The notes under the pieces were generated by a model. It searched no databases, was not told where the DNA came from, and was given only the letters and a program-made list of their open reading frames with translations. From positions 1-34,128 of the forward strand of contig JAADIP010000249.1 of NCBI GenBank assembly GCA_013151275.1: DNA of 34,128 bases. The letters run 5' to 3'. Position numbers and translations under genes: made by a program. The stretch is from Calditrichota bacterium. GTDB lineage: Bacteria; Calditrichota; Calditrichia; Calditrichales; Calditrichaceae. This document shows positions 1 to 7,635 of this stretch, one piece after another (the stretch's first letter is position 1; each line of letters opens with the position of its first letter).

Positions 1-341
1 ATTACAAAATATATTTAATTCATCCAAACCAATCATTCCAACATTTTTCAATTTTTTTAATAAAATCAACAGGTTTAATATCAAATTGACAATTTTTAAA
101 GTTTATTTGGTAAGGGATTTTTCGATAGATAGATAGATAATTTGGTTGAATAGTTGTATGTAAAAAAACGTTGTAAGTTTAATAATTCAAATGCACTAGG
201 CAAAAAGTTAAAAGCTAAAAATTGAATTACAAATAATTTGTTATGTAACATTTTTAGAATCTAATAAAATTTGAAGCAATTAATTTCTTATGGAAATTGT
301 ACTAAATAGAACAAAAAAAGTCAATTTTTTTTATTGCTTTT
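1..341. other. AT-rich gene-free stretch
   Basis: No credible coding region is visible on either strand. The sequence is strongly AT-rich, with homopolymer runs and a short GATA-type microsatellite around 124-138. No tRNA, rRNA or clear terminator was recognised. It abuts a gene remnant, so it probably belongs to the same decaying region. Confidence 0.6.
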
Positions 342-703
342 TTGGACGGCTGGCTGGTGACCATGCGCCGCGTGGAGACCAAAAACAAGACCATGATGAA
401 GTTCATTACCCTGGAAGACCGCGAAGGGTTGGTGGAAGCCGGGTTGTTTGACAAAGCCTACAAACAATACGGGCATTTGTTCAAGGGCTATGGCCTGTCC
501 GGCAGAATGACGGGGGCGTACGTAGTAAAAGGCCGCGTGCAGTCGCGCCTGCACCCACAGAGTCGGGATTTCCGCTTCGCTACAACTTCGTTCCGACAGG
601 CATGGCTAATTTGCTGATGGATGAAGTGCAGGTTTTGCCATTTAAAAAGGAAACGCTTGAAACAAATGCGGAATATTGGTCTGTCGCCGATCGCGCAGAT
701 TGA
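342..703 (+). pseudogene. Remnant of DNA polymerase III alpha-type (DnaE) C-terminal OB-fold
   Basis: The readable stretch contains the pattern WLVTMRRVETKNKTMMKFI, then TLEDREGLVEAGLFDKAY and GAYVVKGRVQSR. This resembles the C-terminal OB-fold of bacterial DnaE-type polymerases, where a VxTK…MxFxTLED…G(I/L)VE…F pattern is followed by a (Y/V)(L/V)V.G.V strand. The polymerase, PHP and palm domains are absent and no proper start exists, since the upstream DNA is AT-rich and non-coding. After VQSR the reading frame is disrupted by a 36-bp palindrome-ended insert at 562-597. A second frame then continues as MANLLMDEVQVLPF and stops at 703, which could be the displaced C-terminus. It is therefore a fragment, not a functional polymerase. 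The family assignment rests on about 60 residues, so other OB-fold nucleic-acid proteins remain possible. Confidence 0.5.
562..597. repeat. Short palindrome-ended repeat inside dnaE remnant
   Basis: This 36-bp segment begins GTCGGG and ends CCGAC, with an internal CTTCGCTAC…CTTCG core. It resembles the insert in the tnpB gene at 2787-2820, which reads GTCGGGGGCTTCACTTCG on the other strand. It coincides with the loss of the reading frame in the polymerase remnant. It is probably a mobile micro-repeat; the two copies share their ends and core but are not identical. Confidence 0.4.
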
Positions 704-763
704 CGCGGATGTTGATTAAAATTTTTAAAATACTTTCTGCGATAATCCGCGATATCCGCGTGA
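692..763. repeat. Palindromic CGCGGAT/ATCCGCG repeat
   Basis: GCGCAGATTGACGCGGATG on the left and a run containing TCTGCGATAATCCGCG and ATATCCGCG on the right form an imperfect inverted repeat around an AT-rich centre. Repeats of this 'CGCAGAT…CGCGGAT' look are common between genes in FCB-type genomes, and a related CGCAGAG motif appears at 10429-10455. It could fold as an RNA hairpin after the polymerase remnant. Confidence 0.4.
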
Positions 764-768
764 AATTT

Positions 769-794
769 AAAGGCTCCCTTCCCTGAGAGCCCTT
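769..794 (-). terminator. Possible weak terminator after T9SS-domain remnant
   Basis: Read on the minus strand, an 8-bp stem (AAGGGCTC with GAGCCTTT, one G-T pair) encloses a 10-nt loop and is followed by AAATTT. It lies just after the stop of the sorting-domain remnant. The tail is not a clean U-run, so termination is only plausible. Confidence 0.35.
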
Positions 795-804
795 CCCTTT
801 ATAT

Positions 805-1104
805 CTATTTCACCAGCAACATCTTTTTCAAAATGCGCTTGTTGTCGGTCTTTAATTCGTAAACGTACAATCCGCCGGAAACCGGTTGACCGCTTTCATT
901 TTTGCCATCCCAGACAACTTGATGATAACCTTTTGAAACTTGCCCATCAATCAAAGTACGAACTTTTTGACCGGAAATGGAATCAATGCTTATTTGTACG
1001 TCGCCATCTTCCGGCAAACCGAACTTGATGATTGTGTTGAGATTGAAAGGATTGGGAAGTTTACATTTTAACTCCACTTTTTCCGGAGCCTGAATGGCAA
1101 TCGG
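805..1104 (-). pseudogene. Severed C-terminal T9SS sorting domain of a lost secreted protein
   Basis: The reading frame carries a degenerate NYPNPFNP-type motif (KLPNPFNLNTIIKF), followed by VRTLIDGQVSKG and GGLYVYELKTDN and ending in KKMLLVK. This is the type A sorting domain placed at the C-terminus of proteins exported by the type IX secretion system. In-frame coding can be followed upstream through PIAIQAPEKVELK to about 1104, where it runs straight into IS66-type tnpA sequence. The rest of the parent protein is therefore missing, and an ATG inside the domain would give only a non-functional 90-residue product. The domain call is solid. The identity of the parent protein cannot be recovered from this window. 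Confidence 0.75.
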
Positions 1105-1261
1105 CTTGTGATTCTTTGCGGTATTTTTTTAGCCGGTAAAGAAATGTGCTCTTTTTTATTCCTGTTTGCCGGCAGAATTGCGGTTGACTTAATCCGCTTT
1201 TTTGATATTGTTCAATTATTTGGAACATCTCTTTTTGAAGATTAATATCTGCTTGTGATAC
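1099..1261 (-). pseudogene. Decayed IS66-family tnpA copy
   Basis: This stretch closely matches the better-preserved tnpA at 2906-3157 over its helix-turn-helix part, but it has several substitutions and the GTG start of the intact copy has become GTA (1259-1261). The 3' part is lost where it joins the T9SS remnant. The similarity continues upstream to the IS end at 1350. It is an inactive fragment. Confidence 0.7.
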
Positions 1262-1350
1262 AGCCTCTTCCTCTTTATATTTTGAGTTATTAAGGAAGAA
1301 GATAAGAATCCTGAATCAACTAAAAAAGATGTACTTCACAGGACGGATAC
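1099..1350. repeat. Direct repeat copy 1 (IS66 left end plus tnpA)
   Basis: This segment is repeated in the same orientation at 2995-3245 with scattered mismatches. The outer 23 bases (1328-1350), ending ACAGGACGGATAC, are identical in both copies and probably mark the element end, which reads GTATCCGTCCTGTG inward. The two copies bracket the DUF4143 ATPase gene. Confidence 0.75.
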
Positions 1351-1404
1351 GAAGAAAAACATTGGCAATAAAAAATTTTGCTTTTATTTGAATTTGTAAT
1401 ATAT

Positions 1405-1449
1405 TTTACCATGAATATTTAAAATCTATATTTAAAATTTCATGGTAAA
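1405..1449. promoter_or_regulatory. Perfect 11-bp inverted repeat upstream of ATPase gene
   Basis: TTTACCATGAA at 1405-1415 is exactly complemented by TTCATGGTAAA at 1439-1449, with a 23-bp AT-rich spacer. The right arm ends 6 bp before the ATPase start codon, so a bound protein or an mRNA hairpin here could control expression. Function is inferred from position only. Confidence 0.4.
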
Positions 1450-1455
1450 TAATAA

Positions 1456-2628
1456 ATGCTGATTCAAAGAAAAATAACCGATGAAATTATCGATCTTATT
1501 AAACAATTTCCTGTGGTGGGGATTATTGGACCGCGTCAGGTAGGAAAGACAACCCTGGCTAAATATTTAATAAAACGTATTAACAACGAATGTATTTATT
1601 TAGACCTTGAACTTCCGGAAGACCAGAACAAGCTTTCCGAGCCGCAATTATTTTTAGAACATCATCCGGATAAATGTGTTATTTTAGATGAGATTCAGCA
1701 GATTCCACAATTGTTTCCAATCTTGCGCGCCCTGATCGATAAGAAGCGGCAACCAGGTCAATATGTTATTTTAGGTTCCGCCTCGCCAAATTTACTGCGC
1801 CAGAGTTCAGAAACGTTAGCCGGTCGGATCGCCTTTAAAGAATTAACGCCATTTAACCTTACGGAAATAATAAACTATTCGGAAGTGAATGCCCATTGGT
1901 TTAAAGGCGGATTTCCACAAGCTTTCCTGGCGCCTGAAGAAGCGAGCTATCGAACATGGATGAAAAACTTTGTTCAAACTTATCTGGAACGTGATCTACC
2001 CCTAATGGGATTGTCCATTAATCCAGCCTTAATGCGACGTTTTTGGACCATGCTGGCGCATTTTCATGGCGGCGTGTGGAATGCCAGTAATTTTGCCAAA
2101 TCTCTGGAGCTATCGGTGCCGACGATTAATCGCTATCTTGAATTTTTAGAAGCGGCATTCATTATTAACCGGCTACAACCTTTTTATTTCAATATTAAGA
2201 AAAGGCTGGTAAAAGCGCCCAAAATCTACATTCGTGATAGCGGTATGCTTCATTACCTTGCAGGAATTCCAACTTTTGATGATTTATTGGGCAATATTTT
2301 GCTTGGCAATTCATGGGAAGGTTACGTGATTGAACAAATCAGGCAAATTGTTCCCGATGAAATAGAGCTTTACTATTACCGCACACATAACGGTGCCGAA
2401 AGTGATCTGGTTCTGGTTAAGGGACACAAACCGGTTGCCTGTATTGAAATTAAATATGCCGCCGCGCCTAAGGTTTCCAAAGGTTTTTTAATTTCCATTG
2501 AAGATTTAGGGAGCAATAACAATTTTATTATTACTCCCCAATCCGATACGTATCCTATTCGTAATAATGTGCTGGTATGTAATTTATATAATTTTTTAAC
2601 GGAACAGATGGCGCTTTTTGAAAGATAA
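1456..2628 (+). CDS. AAA family ATPase with DUF4143 domain
   Basis: This 390-residue protein has a Walker A motif GPRQVGKT (25-32) and a Walker B motif VILDE (75-79), and then the arrangement of the AAA_14/DUF4143 family. The C-terminal part contains GAESDLVLV (D317) followed by CIEIKYA (E331, K333). This spacing resembles the D…ExK core of PD-(D/E)XK nuclease folds often noted in this family. Length is normal for the family (about 380-420). Members are widespread, often duplicated and linked with mobile or defence DNA, and their physiological role is poorly known. The ATG at 1456 has no strong Shine-Dalgarno. An exact inverted repeat lies immediately upstream. The gene is intact although everything around it is decayed, and it sits between two direct copies of an IS66 fragment, which suggests acquisition with or within mobile DNA. 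Confidence 0.85.
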   Translation: MLIQRKITDEIIDLIKQFPVVGIIGPRQVGKTTLAKYLIKRINNECIYLDLELPEDQNKLSEPQLFLEHHPDKCVILDEIQQIPQLFPILRALIDKKRQPGQYVILGSASPNLLRQSSETLAGRIAFKELTPFNLTEIINYSEVNAHWFKGGFPQAFLAPEEASYRTWMKNFVQTYLERDLPLMGLSINPALMRRFWTMLAHFHGGVWNASNFAKSLELSVPTINRYLEFLEAAFIINRLQPFYFNIKKRLVKAPKIYIRDSGMLHYLAGIPTFDDLLGNILLGNSWEGYVIEQIRQIVPDEIELYYYRTHNGAESDLVLVKGHKPVACIEIKYAAAPKVSKGFLISIEDLGSNNNFIITPQSDTYPIRNNVLVCNLYNFLTEQMALFER

Positions 2629-2650
2629 ATGTATCCCCTCGGTAAAATAC

Positions 2651-2902
2651 CTATTGCTTTTTAATGAAAAGCCAAAAGCCATTGCGATCCCAGACCAATA
2701 GCTTGATTTGATCGCGTCTTTTGTTTATGAAAATGTACACGTCGCCGGAAAGCGGATTGCCATTAAGTTCGTTGGTGACTATGCCGGTCGTAACGAAGTG
2801 AAGCCCCCGACTTGTCGGAGATTGTCCGTCAAAACTCTTGCGCATATCCGTTGCTTTTGTGTAAAGATAAAATCGTAATTTAGATCCGGAAAAGAAAAAC
2901 AT
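2651..2902 (-). CDS. tnpB: IS66-family TnpB accessory protein with internal insert
   Basis: The 83-residue product shows the TnpB (IS66 Orf2) hallmarks TDMRKSFDG, NPLSGDVYIFINKRRD and LLVWDRNGFWLFIKK. Between SFDG and GIVTNEL there is an extra run (QSPTSRGLHFVTT) absent from family members. It matches a short palindromic repeat at 2787-2820 that has entered without breaking the frame. The protein ends right after the WDRxGFW motif. TnpB is a small factor needed by IS66 elements together with TnpA and the DDE transposase TnpC. No tnpC follows, so the element cannot be autonomous. The gap to tnpA is 3 bp, as in an operon. Function is probably lost. Confidence 0.75.
   Translation of the reverse strand: MFFFSGSKLRFYLYTKATDMRKSFDGQSPTSRGLHFVTTGIVTNELNGNPLSGDVYIFINKRRDQIKLLVWDRNGFWLFIKKQ
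2787..2820. repeat. Short palindromic repeat inserted in frame in tnpB
   Basis: On the minus strand the segment reads CTCCGACAAGTCGGGGGC and then TTCACTTCGTTACGAC. It contains the palindrome CCGACAAGTCGG and shares its GTCGGG…CTTCG…CGAC layout with 562-597. It adds about 11 residues to TnpB compared with the expected continuous SFDG(L)SGIV region. Confidence 0.5.
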
Positions 2903-2905
2903 GGT

Positions 2906-3157
2906 TTAGCCTTTGATGCTGATTTTGATACCATTGGGTAATTCCAGCTCTATTTGTAAAGAGGCTTTGGGTTCTTTTATTGAAATGGGCAAAAAATCGG
3001 CTTGTGATTCTTTACGGTATTTTTTTAGCCAGTAATGAAAGGTGCTCTTTTTAATTCCTGTTTGCTGGCAGAATTCCGCTTGACTTAATCCGCTTTTTTG
3101 ATATTGTTCAATTATTTGGAACATCTCTCCTTGACGTTTAATATCTGCTTGTGGCAC
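2906..3157 (-). CDS. tnpA: IS66-family TnpA (helix-turn-helix protein)
   Basis: The 83-residue protein contains the IS66 TnpA / IS3-type helix-turn-helix (SGLSQAEFCQQTGIKKSTFHYW, with W as last residue, positions about 23-44), then a basic KKYRKES segment and a short acidic-to-basic tail ending GIKISIKG. The start is GTG at 3157, preceded by a strong AGGAGG at about 8 bp. It is the first gene of the element and reads into tnpB 3 bp later. TnpA-type proteins bind the element ends. A second, decayed copy lies at 1099-1261. With tnpC missing, this copy is a relic even though its frame is open. Confidence 0.75.
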   Translation of the reverse strand: MPQADIKRQGEMFQIIEQYQKSGLSQAEFCQQTGIKKSTFHYWLKKYRKESQADFLPISIKEPKASLQIELELPNGIKISIKG

Positions 3158-3245
3158 AGCTTTTTCCTCCTAATATTTTGTCTATTATGGAGGAAGATAA
3201 AAATCTTGAATCAACTAAAAAAGATGTACTTCACAGGACGGATAC
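2995..3245. repeat. Direct repeat copy 2 (IS66 left end plus tnpA)
   Basis: Second, less decayed copy of the repeat at 1099-1350, in the same orientation. The outermost 23 bases (3223-3245) are identical to 1328-1350. Confidence 0.75.
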
Positions 3246-3303
3246 ACTAAAAAGGCAGAGATTAAATTATTAACTATTGAATTTCAATCAATATAAAATT
3301 AAA

Positions 3304-3327
3304 GGCATCCCGTTAAAACGGAATGCC
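3304..3327 (-). terminator. Rho-independent terminator of the nuclease gene
   Basis: On the minus strand GGCATTCCGTT pairs with AACGGGATGCC around a 2-nt loop, one G-T pair included, and is followed by TTTAATTTTA. It lies 16 bp beyond the stop codon at 3343. Stem and tail fit an intrinsic terminator. Confidence 0.7.
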
Positions 3328-3342
3328 AATGGTCATTTGACG

Positions 3343-5071
3343 CTATTTCAGTAATACCATTTTACGCGTTTGCACAAAATTTCCGGTATGAATGCGGTAA
3401 AAATACACACCCGCCGGCAAATGGCTGCCGTCAAACTGCAAACGGTGTTTTCCGGGCTCAACCTCTCCGTCCACCAGTGTGCTTACCTTCATGCCTCTGA
3501 CGTTGTAAAGTTCCAAAAGAACTTTCCGCTTTGAATAAACTCCGCTCAACCAACCCCTCGGGAAGTTGATATTCAATGATCGTGACGGGATTAAAAGGAT
3601 TGGGATAATTCTGCAGTAATGTAATTTCTTTTGGCGTAAAACCGGAACGCTCGATAAAGCTAATCGACTCCGCAACCTGAATTGTAACGGGAATCTCGAT
3701 AAAGCCCTCATCGGGATCGTTGTTTGTAATTTGAATGGTTGTGGAAAATTCTCCTTCGGTTTCTTGCGAGGTAAACGAAATTTTAAGATAATCAAACGAC
3801 TCGGGCGCAAGCGTCATACTTGTTTGATCGACCGTAAATTGACTGTTGGTGCTTTGAATAGCGGTAACATTCAAATTTTGAACACCGGTATTAATGACGG
3901 CAAGATAGTAATCAGCCGTTGAATTAAAACCGATGGTGTCCATATCCACCGTTTCGGGAGACACGGCGATTTCCGGATCATCATAAAGAGGTTCGCCGGA
4001 AATGCTGGGCATGCGGTCGGCAAATTCGGGATGATCGATAAAGGGATTGCGGTTGTGTTGCCAGTTGTTGTAAATGCGATCGTTTCGTCTGCGCTCCCAA
4101 TCGTCAACGCTATCGATCCGGTGCCATTGGTAAAGCGTTGATTGTTTTCCGAACAGAGGCTCTTTGCTTGTGGTGGAAGGCGTGTAATCGACCAGTTCCA
4201 GATCGTATCCTTCTTCGCCCTCATACCGCACAACCATGTAATACATCATACGCGCCACATCGCCCTTAACCGCATCCCTCGGTTCCCATGAGTCTCCGTC
4301 GTAATTACACCCGGTTGCCCCATCGGGATCGATATACTCGCTTCCGCCGTTGTCAAAATCAAGATTACCCCGTTTGCTATTGACCGAAACGTCGGTGGGT
4401 CGGATGTGGTGCACGTCCGTTCCGGCGGGCGGATTGGTTCCGAAATCACCGTGCGATTTAGCCCAAACATGCTCGCGGTTCCATTCATCCGGATCGCCGC
4501 CGTTTTTGTTTTTGGGATAAGACCATCCGGTGTAAAGAAGAATCACGTTGTTCGGATTATCGGGATCTTCGTCGGTATCGCGTAAAATATCCCAAAGCTT
4601 GCTGTAGCTGTATTGCGTGTGTCCTTTGATGATATTGTGCAAGGCGCTTTTTAATTCGCTGCCCCATTTGTTTTGTGTGGGGTCGTAATACGAATCGGTG
4701 TAATACGCATCCGCCGATGTTTGAATGATAAGCGGGTGAATGCCCGCGTCAAATTCAAGCCGTAAAAAATCGGTGTAATTCACGTTCTGTCCCGATTTAA
4801 AATAGATGTTAAAATCGTATTGCCCTCCCGCGGGAATTTCCACAGTTGAAAGATCGGTGTAAAATTCTTCTTCTTCAAAAACAGCGTTTCGGACATGCAC
4901 GGCGGTTGTTTCGTTATTCGTGATGGTTACGCTCGTGTAATGTGAATCGTAAGCCGTAACACTACCGAATTCCACAACCGTATCGGAAACGGTGATTGCG
5001 TTCCATTGATTTTGAGCAAACATAAATTGCGCGCAGAATAAAATAAAAAGGATTACCCGATTTACTGACAT
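3343..5071 (-). pseudogene. Secreted endonuclease I-family nuclease with frameshifted T9SS sorting domain
   Basis: The ATG at 5071 has AAAGGA upstream. A signal peptide (VILFILFCAQFMFAQ) is followed by an Ig-like anchor-type beta-sandwich (about 28-120). The endonuclease I/BsnA-type nuclease domain (about 130-350) contains EWNREHVWAKSHG and TDVHHIRPTDVSVNSKRGNL, which carry the catalytic His/Asn/Arg set. A second SPD-2/Hydin-like sandwich (DPEIAVSPETVD onward) and the start of a T9SS sorting domain (NYPNPFNP) come next. The first frame ends at residue 537 with an unrelated tail, at 3458. The expected rest of the sorting domain (VLLELYNVRG…GVYFYRIHTG…KMVLLK) continues in another frame from about 3525 to 3343. 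About 28 extra bases at 3526-3553, resembling a known GGTTGAGCGGAGT-type repeat, account for the shift. The catalytic part is intact, but T9SS export would probably fail. A sequencing error cannot be excluded. Confidence 0.8.
3526..3553. repeat. Micro-repeat causing the sorting-domain frameshift
   Basis: The minus strand reads GGTTGAGCGGAGTTTATTC between the codons for LPEG and VLLELYN, where family members have only a few residues. GGTTGAGCGGAGT is, from memory, the start of a short repeat common in FCB and some other genomes. Its length, about 28 bp, is not a multiple of three. Confidence 0.4.
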
Positions 5072-5413
5072 GAATCGTCCTTTCAGTGATGGTGAAATGG
5101 AATCGATTGATTAACCCGGAAGATCCGTAATTTAACATATCAAATTGAAATTTCAAAGTTTTGGTAGTATTAAATTACAGCAGATTAAACCATCGATTAA
5201 GTTGATTGCGCAGATTTTATTATAGAGAATGGTTCTGATGTGCAGCAATATTAAAATTGTGAGAAAACTTATTGATATTTATTAAGCCGATTTTAGCTAT
5301 TGAAAAAAATCTTACAAGATTAACCGGTCGCTTAATATGATACCTTGTAAATTTAATTTTTTAATGGGTGATTTGGAATTATTAATAACTACGGCAAGGT
5401 TAATACGTTATTA
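5072..5413. other. Gene-free spacer between nuclease and primase genes
   Basis: AT-rich sequence with no credible ORF. It should hold the promoter of the nuclease gene (minus strand), but no convincing -35/-10 pair was picked out. A short GCGCAGATT stretch near 5209 resembles the repeats at 692-763 and 10429-10455. Confidence 0.5.
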
Positions 5414-7240
5414 TTACGAAATTTCGCTGCCTTCCCGGTGTTGTTTTACCAATTGATGGATTTGTTTGCGGATGCGGGTCAGTTCAATACTGTAATGAAC
5501 AACGGCTTCGCCCGATTCGACTTCGCTGCGGATCATGGCGTTTATCTCTTCGGCTTGTTTTTCCAGTCGCCATTTTTTTAGCTGAAAAATGCAATCCCTG
5601 GCAAATTTCGCCTGATCCTGAAATTCCGTAAGCGCCAGTTCGGAAATGATGGATTGAATTTCCAGGTCTTCCTGAAATTGCTCTAAAACGACTTCTTCGT
5701 TAACCGAGCCCGTTTCTTCAAGCTCGTTCATAATGGCTTCGTAAAGCAAAATAAAATGCGGATTTTCGAACAGATCGTAAGAAAGTTTTTCCATCAAATA
5801 ATTGCGAATTTGCTGATCGCCGTTGAGCAGCAAATAGATTACGCCGGCTTCCGCCTGATACTGTCCCTGACGCAGTCTGACCGGAGTGACGGATTCATTT
5901 TCCTCCGGTTCGGGTTCGGTTCTTTTGGCAAAACGTTTCCTTCTGCGCTGCAATCTTCTGAACTGCTCTACCAATAATTCTTCGGTCATTGACAGCCGTT
6001 CCGAAATGAGAGGCAGGTACAAGCCGATTTTTAAGGGATCTTTAATTTCCACCAATTTTTCCAACAGTTCCTGAATCAGGCGGTTTTTTGCTTCCATGGA
6101 AGGATGAGGATTTTCTTCCGCAAAGGTGTTAAGTTCGAATTCCACCGGCGTTAACTGAGACTTAAGGTAAGGATCAAGCGCTTTAATGCCGTTTTTCCGG
6201 ACAAATGAATCGGGATCTTCATCCGCCGGAAGCAGCGCGACAGAGGCGTTTAAGCCGTTATTTTCCAGGATGTAAGCATTGCGCAAAGCCGCTTTTCGAC
6301 CCGCGTCGTCGCCGTCATAAAGTAAAACGGCATGCGAAGTATAGCGCAAAATCAGCCGGGCTTGAATATCGGTTAAAGCCGTGCCGCTGGAAGCGACTAC
6401 GTTGTAAAGTCTGTTTTCCACCAGACGCAGCAGATCAAAGTAGCCTTCCACAATAACGACAAAGCCGTTTTCGCGGATGCTCTGGATCGCCTGATAAAGA
6501 CCGTAAAGAGTGGAACCTTTTTTGTAAATGGGGCTTTCGGGACTGTTTAAATATTTGGGCTGCTGCTCTTCTTTTAGTTTTCTTCCGCCAAAACCGATGA
6601 TGCGTCCGCTCAGGTTTTGAAAGGGAAACATGACCCGATGTCTGAATTTATCGAAGTATTTACCGTTTGAATAGCTACGGGCAATCAATCCCAGTTTTTC
6701 AGCCTCGGTCAGTTCGACGCCTTTCTTTTTAAGGAAATCGACCAATTTGTTATTGGCTTCCGGCGCGTAGCCGAGACGGAATTTTTTGATGGTCTTTTCC
6801 GAAAGTCCGCGATTTTTAAAATAATCCAGTTGCGCCTTGTGCATCGCTTTGGAAAGATGCTCTTCAAAATAGGAACAGGCGATCTCATTAATCTCGTAAA
6901 GCTTTTGAAAATATGTTTGTTCTTTTTCGTCTCTCTTGAATTCGGCTTCGGGAATTGAGATGCCCGCAAATTCCGCTGCCCGGCGAATAGCGTCGATGAA
7001 AGGAAGTTTTTCGTACTCCATAATGAACGTAAGAACATTCCCGCCTTTTCCGCAGCCGAAGCAATGGAATATCTGCTTGGAAGGACTGACCATAAACGAA
7101 GGCGTCTTTTCCGTATGGAACGGGCACAATCCCTTGTAATTTTGTCCCGCTTTCTTTAGGTTCACAAACTGGGAGATATAGTGAACAATGTTCACCGCGC
7201 CGCGCACTTCATCGATTTTAAGAGAACTGATTCTGCCCAT
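5414..7240 (-). CDS. dnaG: DNA primase DnaG
   Basis: This 608-residue protein has the full DnaG layout. The CHC2 zinc-binding domain has C39-P-F-H42 and C60-F-G-C63. The primase core follows with YLNSPESPIYKKG and LYGLYQAI. The TOPRIM fold carries VVIVEGYFDLLRL (catalytic Glu) and LLYDGDDAGRKA (metal-binding Asp residues). An alpha-helical C-terminal DnaB-interacting domain comes last. DnaG makes RNA primers for Okazaki fragments and acts with the replicative helicase. Length is typical (about 580-650). The ATG at 7240 starts MGRISSLKIDEV, the usual N-terminus, though the Shine-Dalgarno is weak. The usual dnaG-rpoD or rpsU-dnaG neighbours are absent. It is transcribed divergently from the DUF3467 gene. 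Confidence 0.97.
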   Translation of the reverse strand: MGRISSLKIDEVRGAVNIVHYISQFVNLKKAGQNYKGLCPFHTEKTPSFMVSPSKQIFHCFGCGKGGNVLTFIMEYEKLPFIDAIRRAAEFAGISIPEAEFKRDEKEQTYFQKLYEINEIACSYFEEHLSKAMHKAQLDYFKNRGLSEKTIKKFRLGYAPEANNKLVDFLKKKGVELTEAEKLGLIARSYSNGKYFDKFRHRVMFPFQNLSGRIIGFGGRKLKEEQQPKYLNSPESPIYKKGSTLYGLYQAIQSIRENGFVVIVEGYFDLLRLVENRLYNVVASSGTALTDIQARLILRYTSHAVLLYDGDDAGRKAALRNAYILENNGLNASVALLPADEDPDSFVRKNGIKALDPYLKSQLTPVEFELNTFAEENPHPSMEAKNRLIQELLEKLVEIKDPLKIGLYLPLISERLSMTEELLVEQFRRLQRRRKRFAKRTEPEPEENESVTPVRLRQGQYQAEAGVIYLLLNGDQQIRNYLMEKLSYDLFENPHFILLYEAIMNELEETGSVNEEVVLEQFQEDLEIQSIISELALTEFQDQAKFARDCIFQLKKWRLEKQAEEINAMIRSEVESGEAVVHYSIELTRIRKQIHQLVKQHREGSEIS

Positions 7241-7344
7241 AATTAATTAAAAAATATAAAGTTGACAACTATTGTTACTATCTCTAAATTAAACATTTTT
7301 ACCGATGAATGGCAAATAAATAACCAGAATAAAGGAGAATTGCA

Positions 7345-7635
7345 ATGAATAACCCCGAAAGACAGATCAATATCGAATTGGGCGATCAGGAAGCGGAAGG
7401 TATTTACAGTAATTTGGTTTTAATCAGTCACTCCCCCGCCGAGTTTGTATTTGATTTTACCAGAATTTTACCGGGCAAACCAAAGGCAAAGGTTTACGCG
7501 CGAATTGTCATGGCGCCGCAGCACGCCAAATCGCTGCTTAAAGCCCTGGAAGAAAATATTAAAAGATACGAAGATCAATTCGGCGAAATTAAAGTTCACG
7601 GTCAGAATCATAAGGTCAAAAATATCGGATTTTAA
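7345..7635 (+). CDS. DUF3467 family protein
   Basis: The 96-residue product fits DUF3467: a short beta-rich protein with the pattern IYSNLVLISHSPAEFVFDF, then YARIVMAPQHAKSLLKAL and a helical EENIKRYEDQFGEI tail. AAGGAG at 7332-7337 sits 7 bp before the ATG. No signal peptide, cysteine or catalytic motif is visible. The family is widespread in bacteria and archaea without an assigned biochemical role. It is read away from dnaG across a 104-bp spacer that must hold both promoters, and it is followed 211 bp later by the GH9 gene. Confidence 0.88.
   Translation: MNNPERQINIELGDQEAEGIYSNLVLISHSPAEFVFDFTRILPGKPKAKVYARIVMAPQHAKSLLKALEENIKRYEDQFGEIKVHGQNHKVKNIGF

Larger units (their letters stand above)
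2651..3245 (-). mobile_element. Partial IS66-family element (tnpA-tnpB, no tnpC)
   Basis: The left end is GTATCCGTCCTGTGAAGTAC read inward from 3245, followed by tnpA and tnpB. The element breaks off at about 2650, immediately after tnpB, where tnpC should begin. No right terminal repeat was found. Confidence 0.65.
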
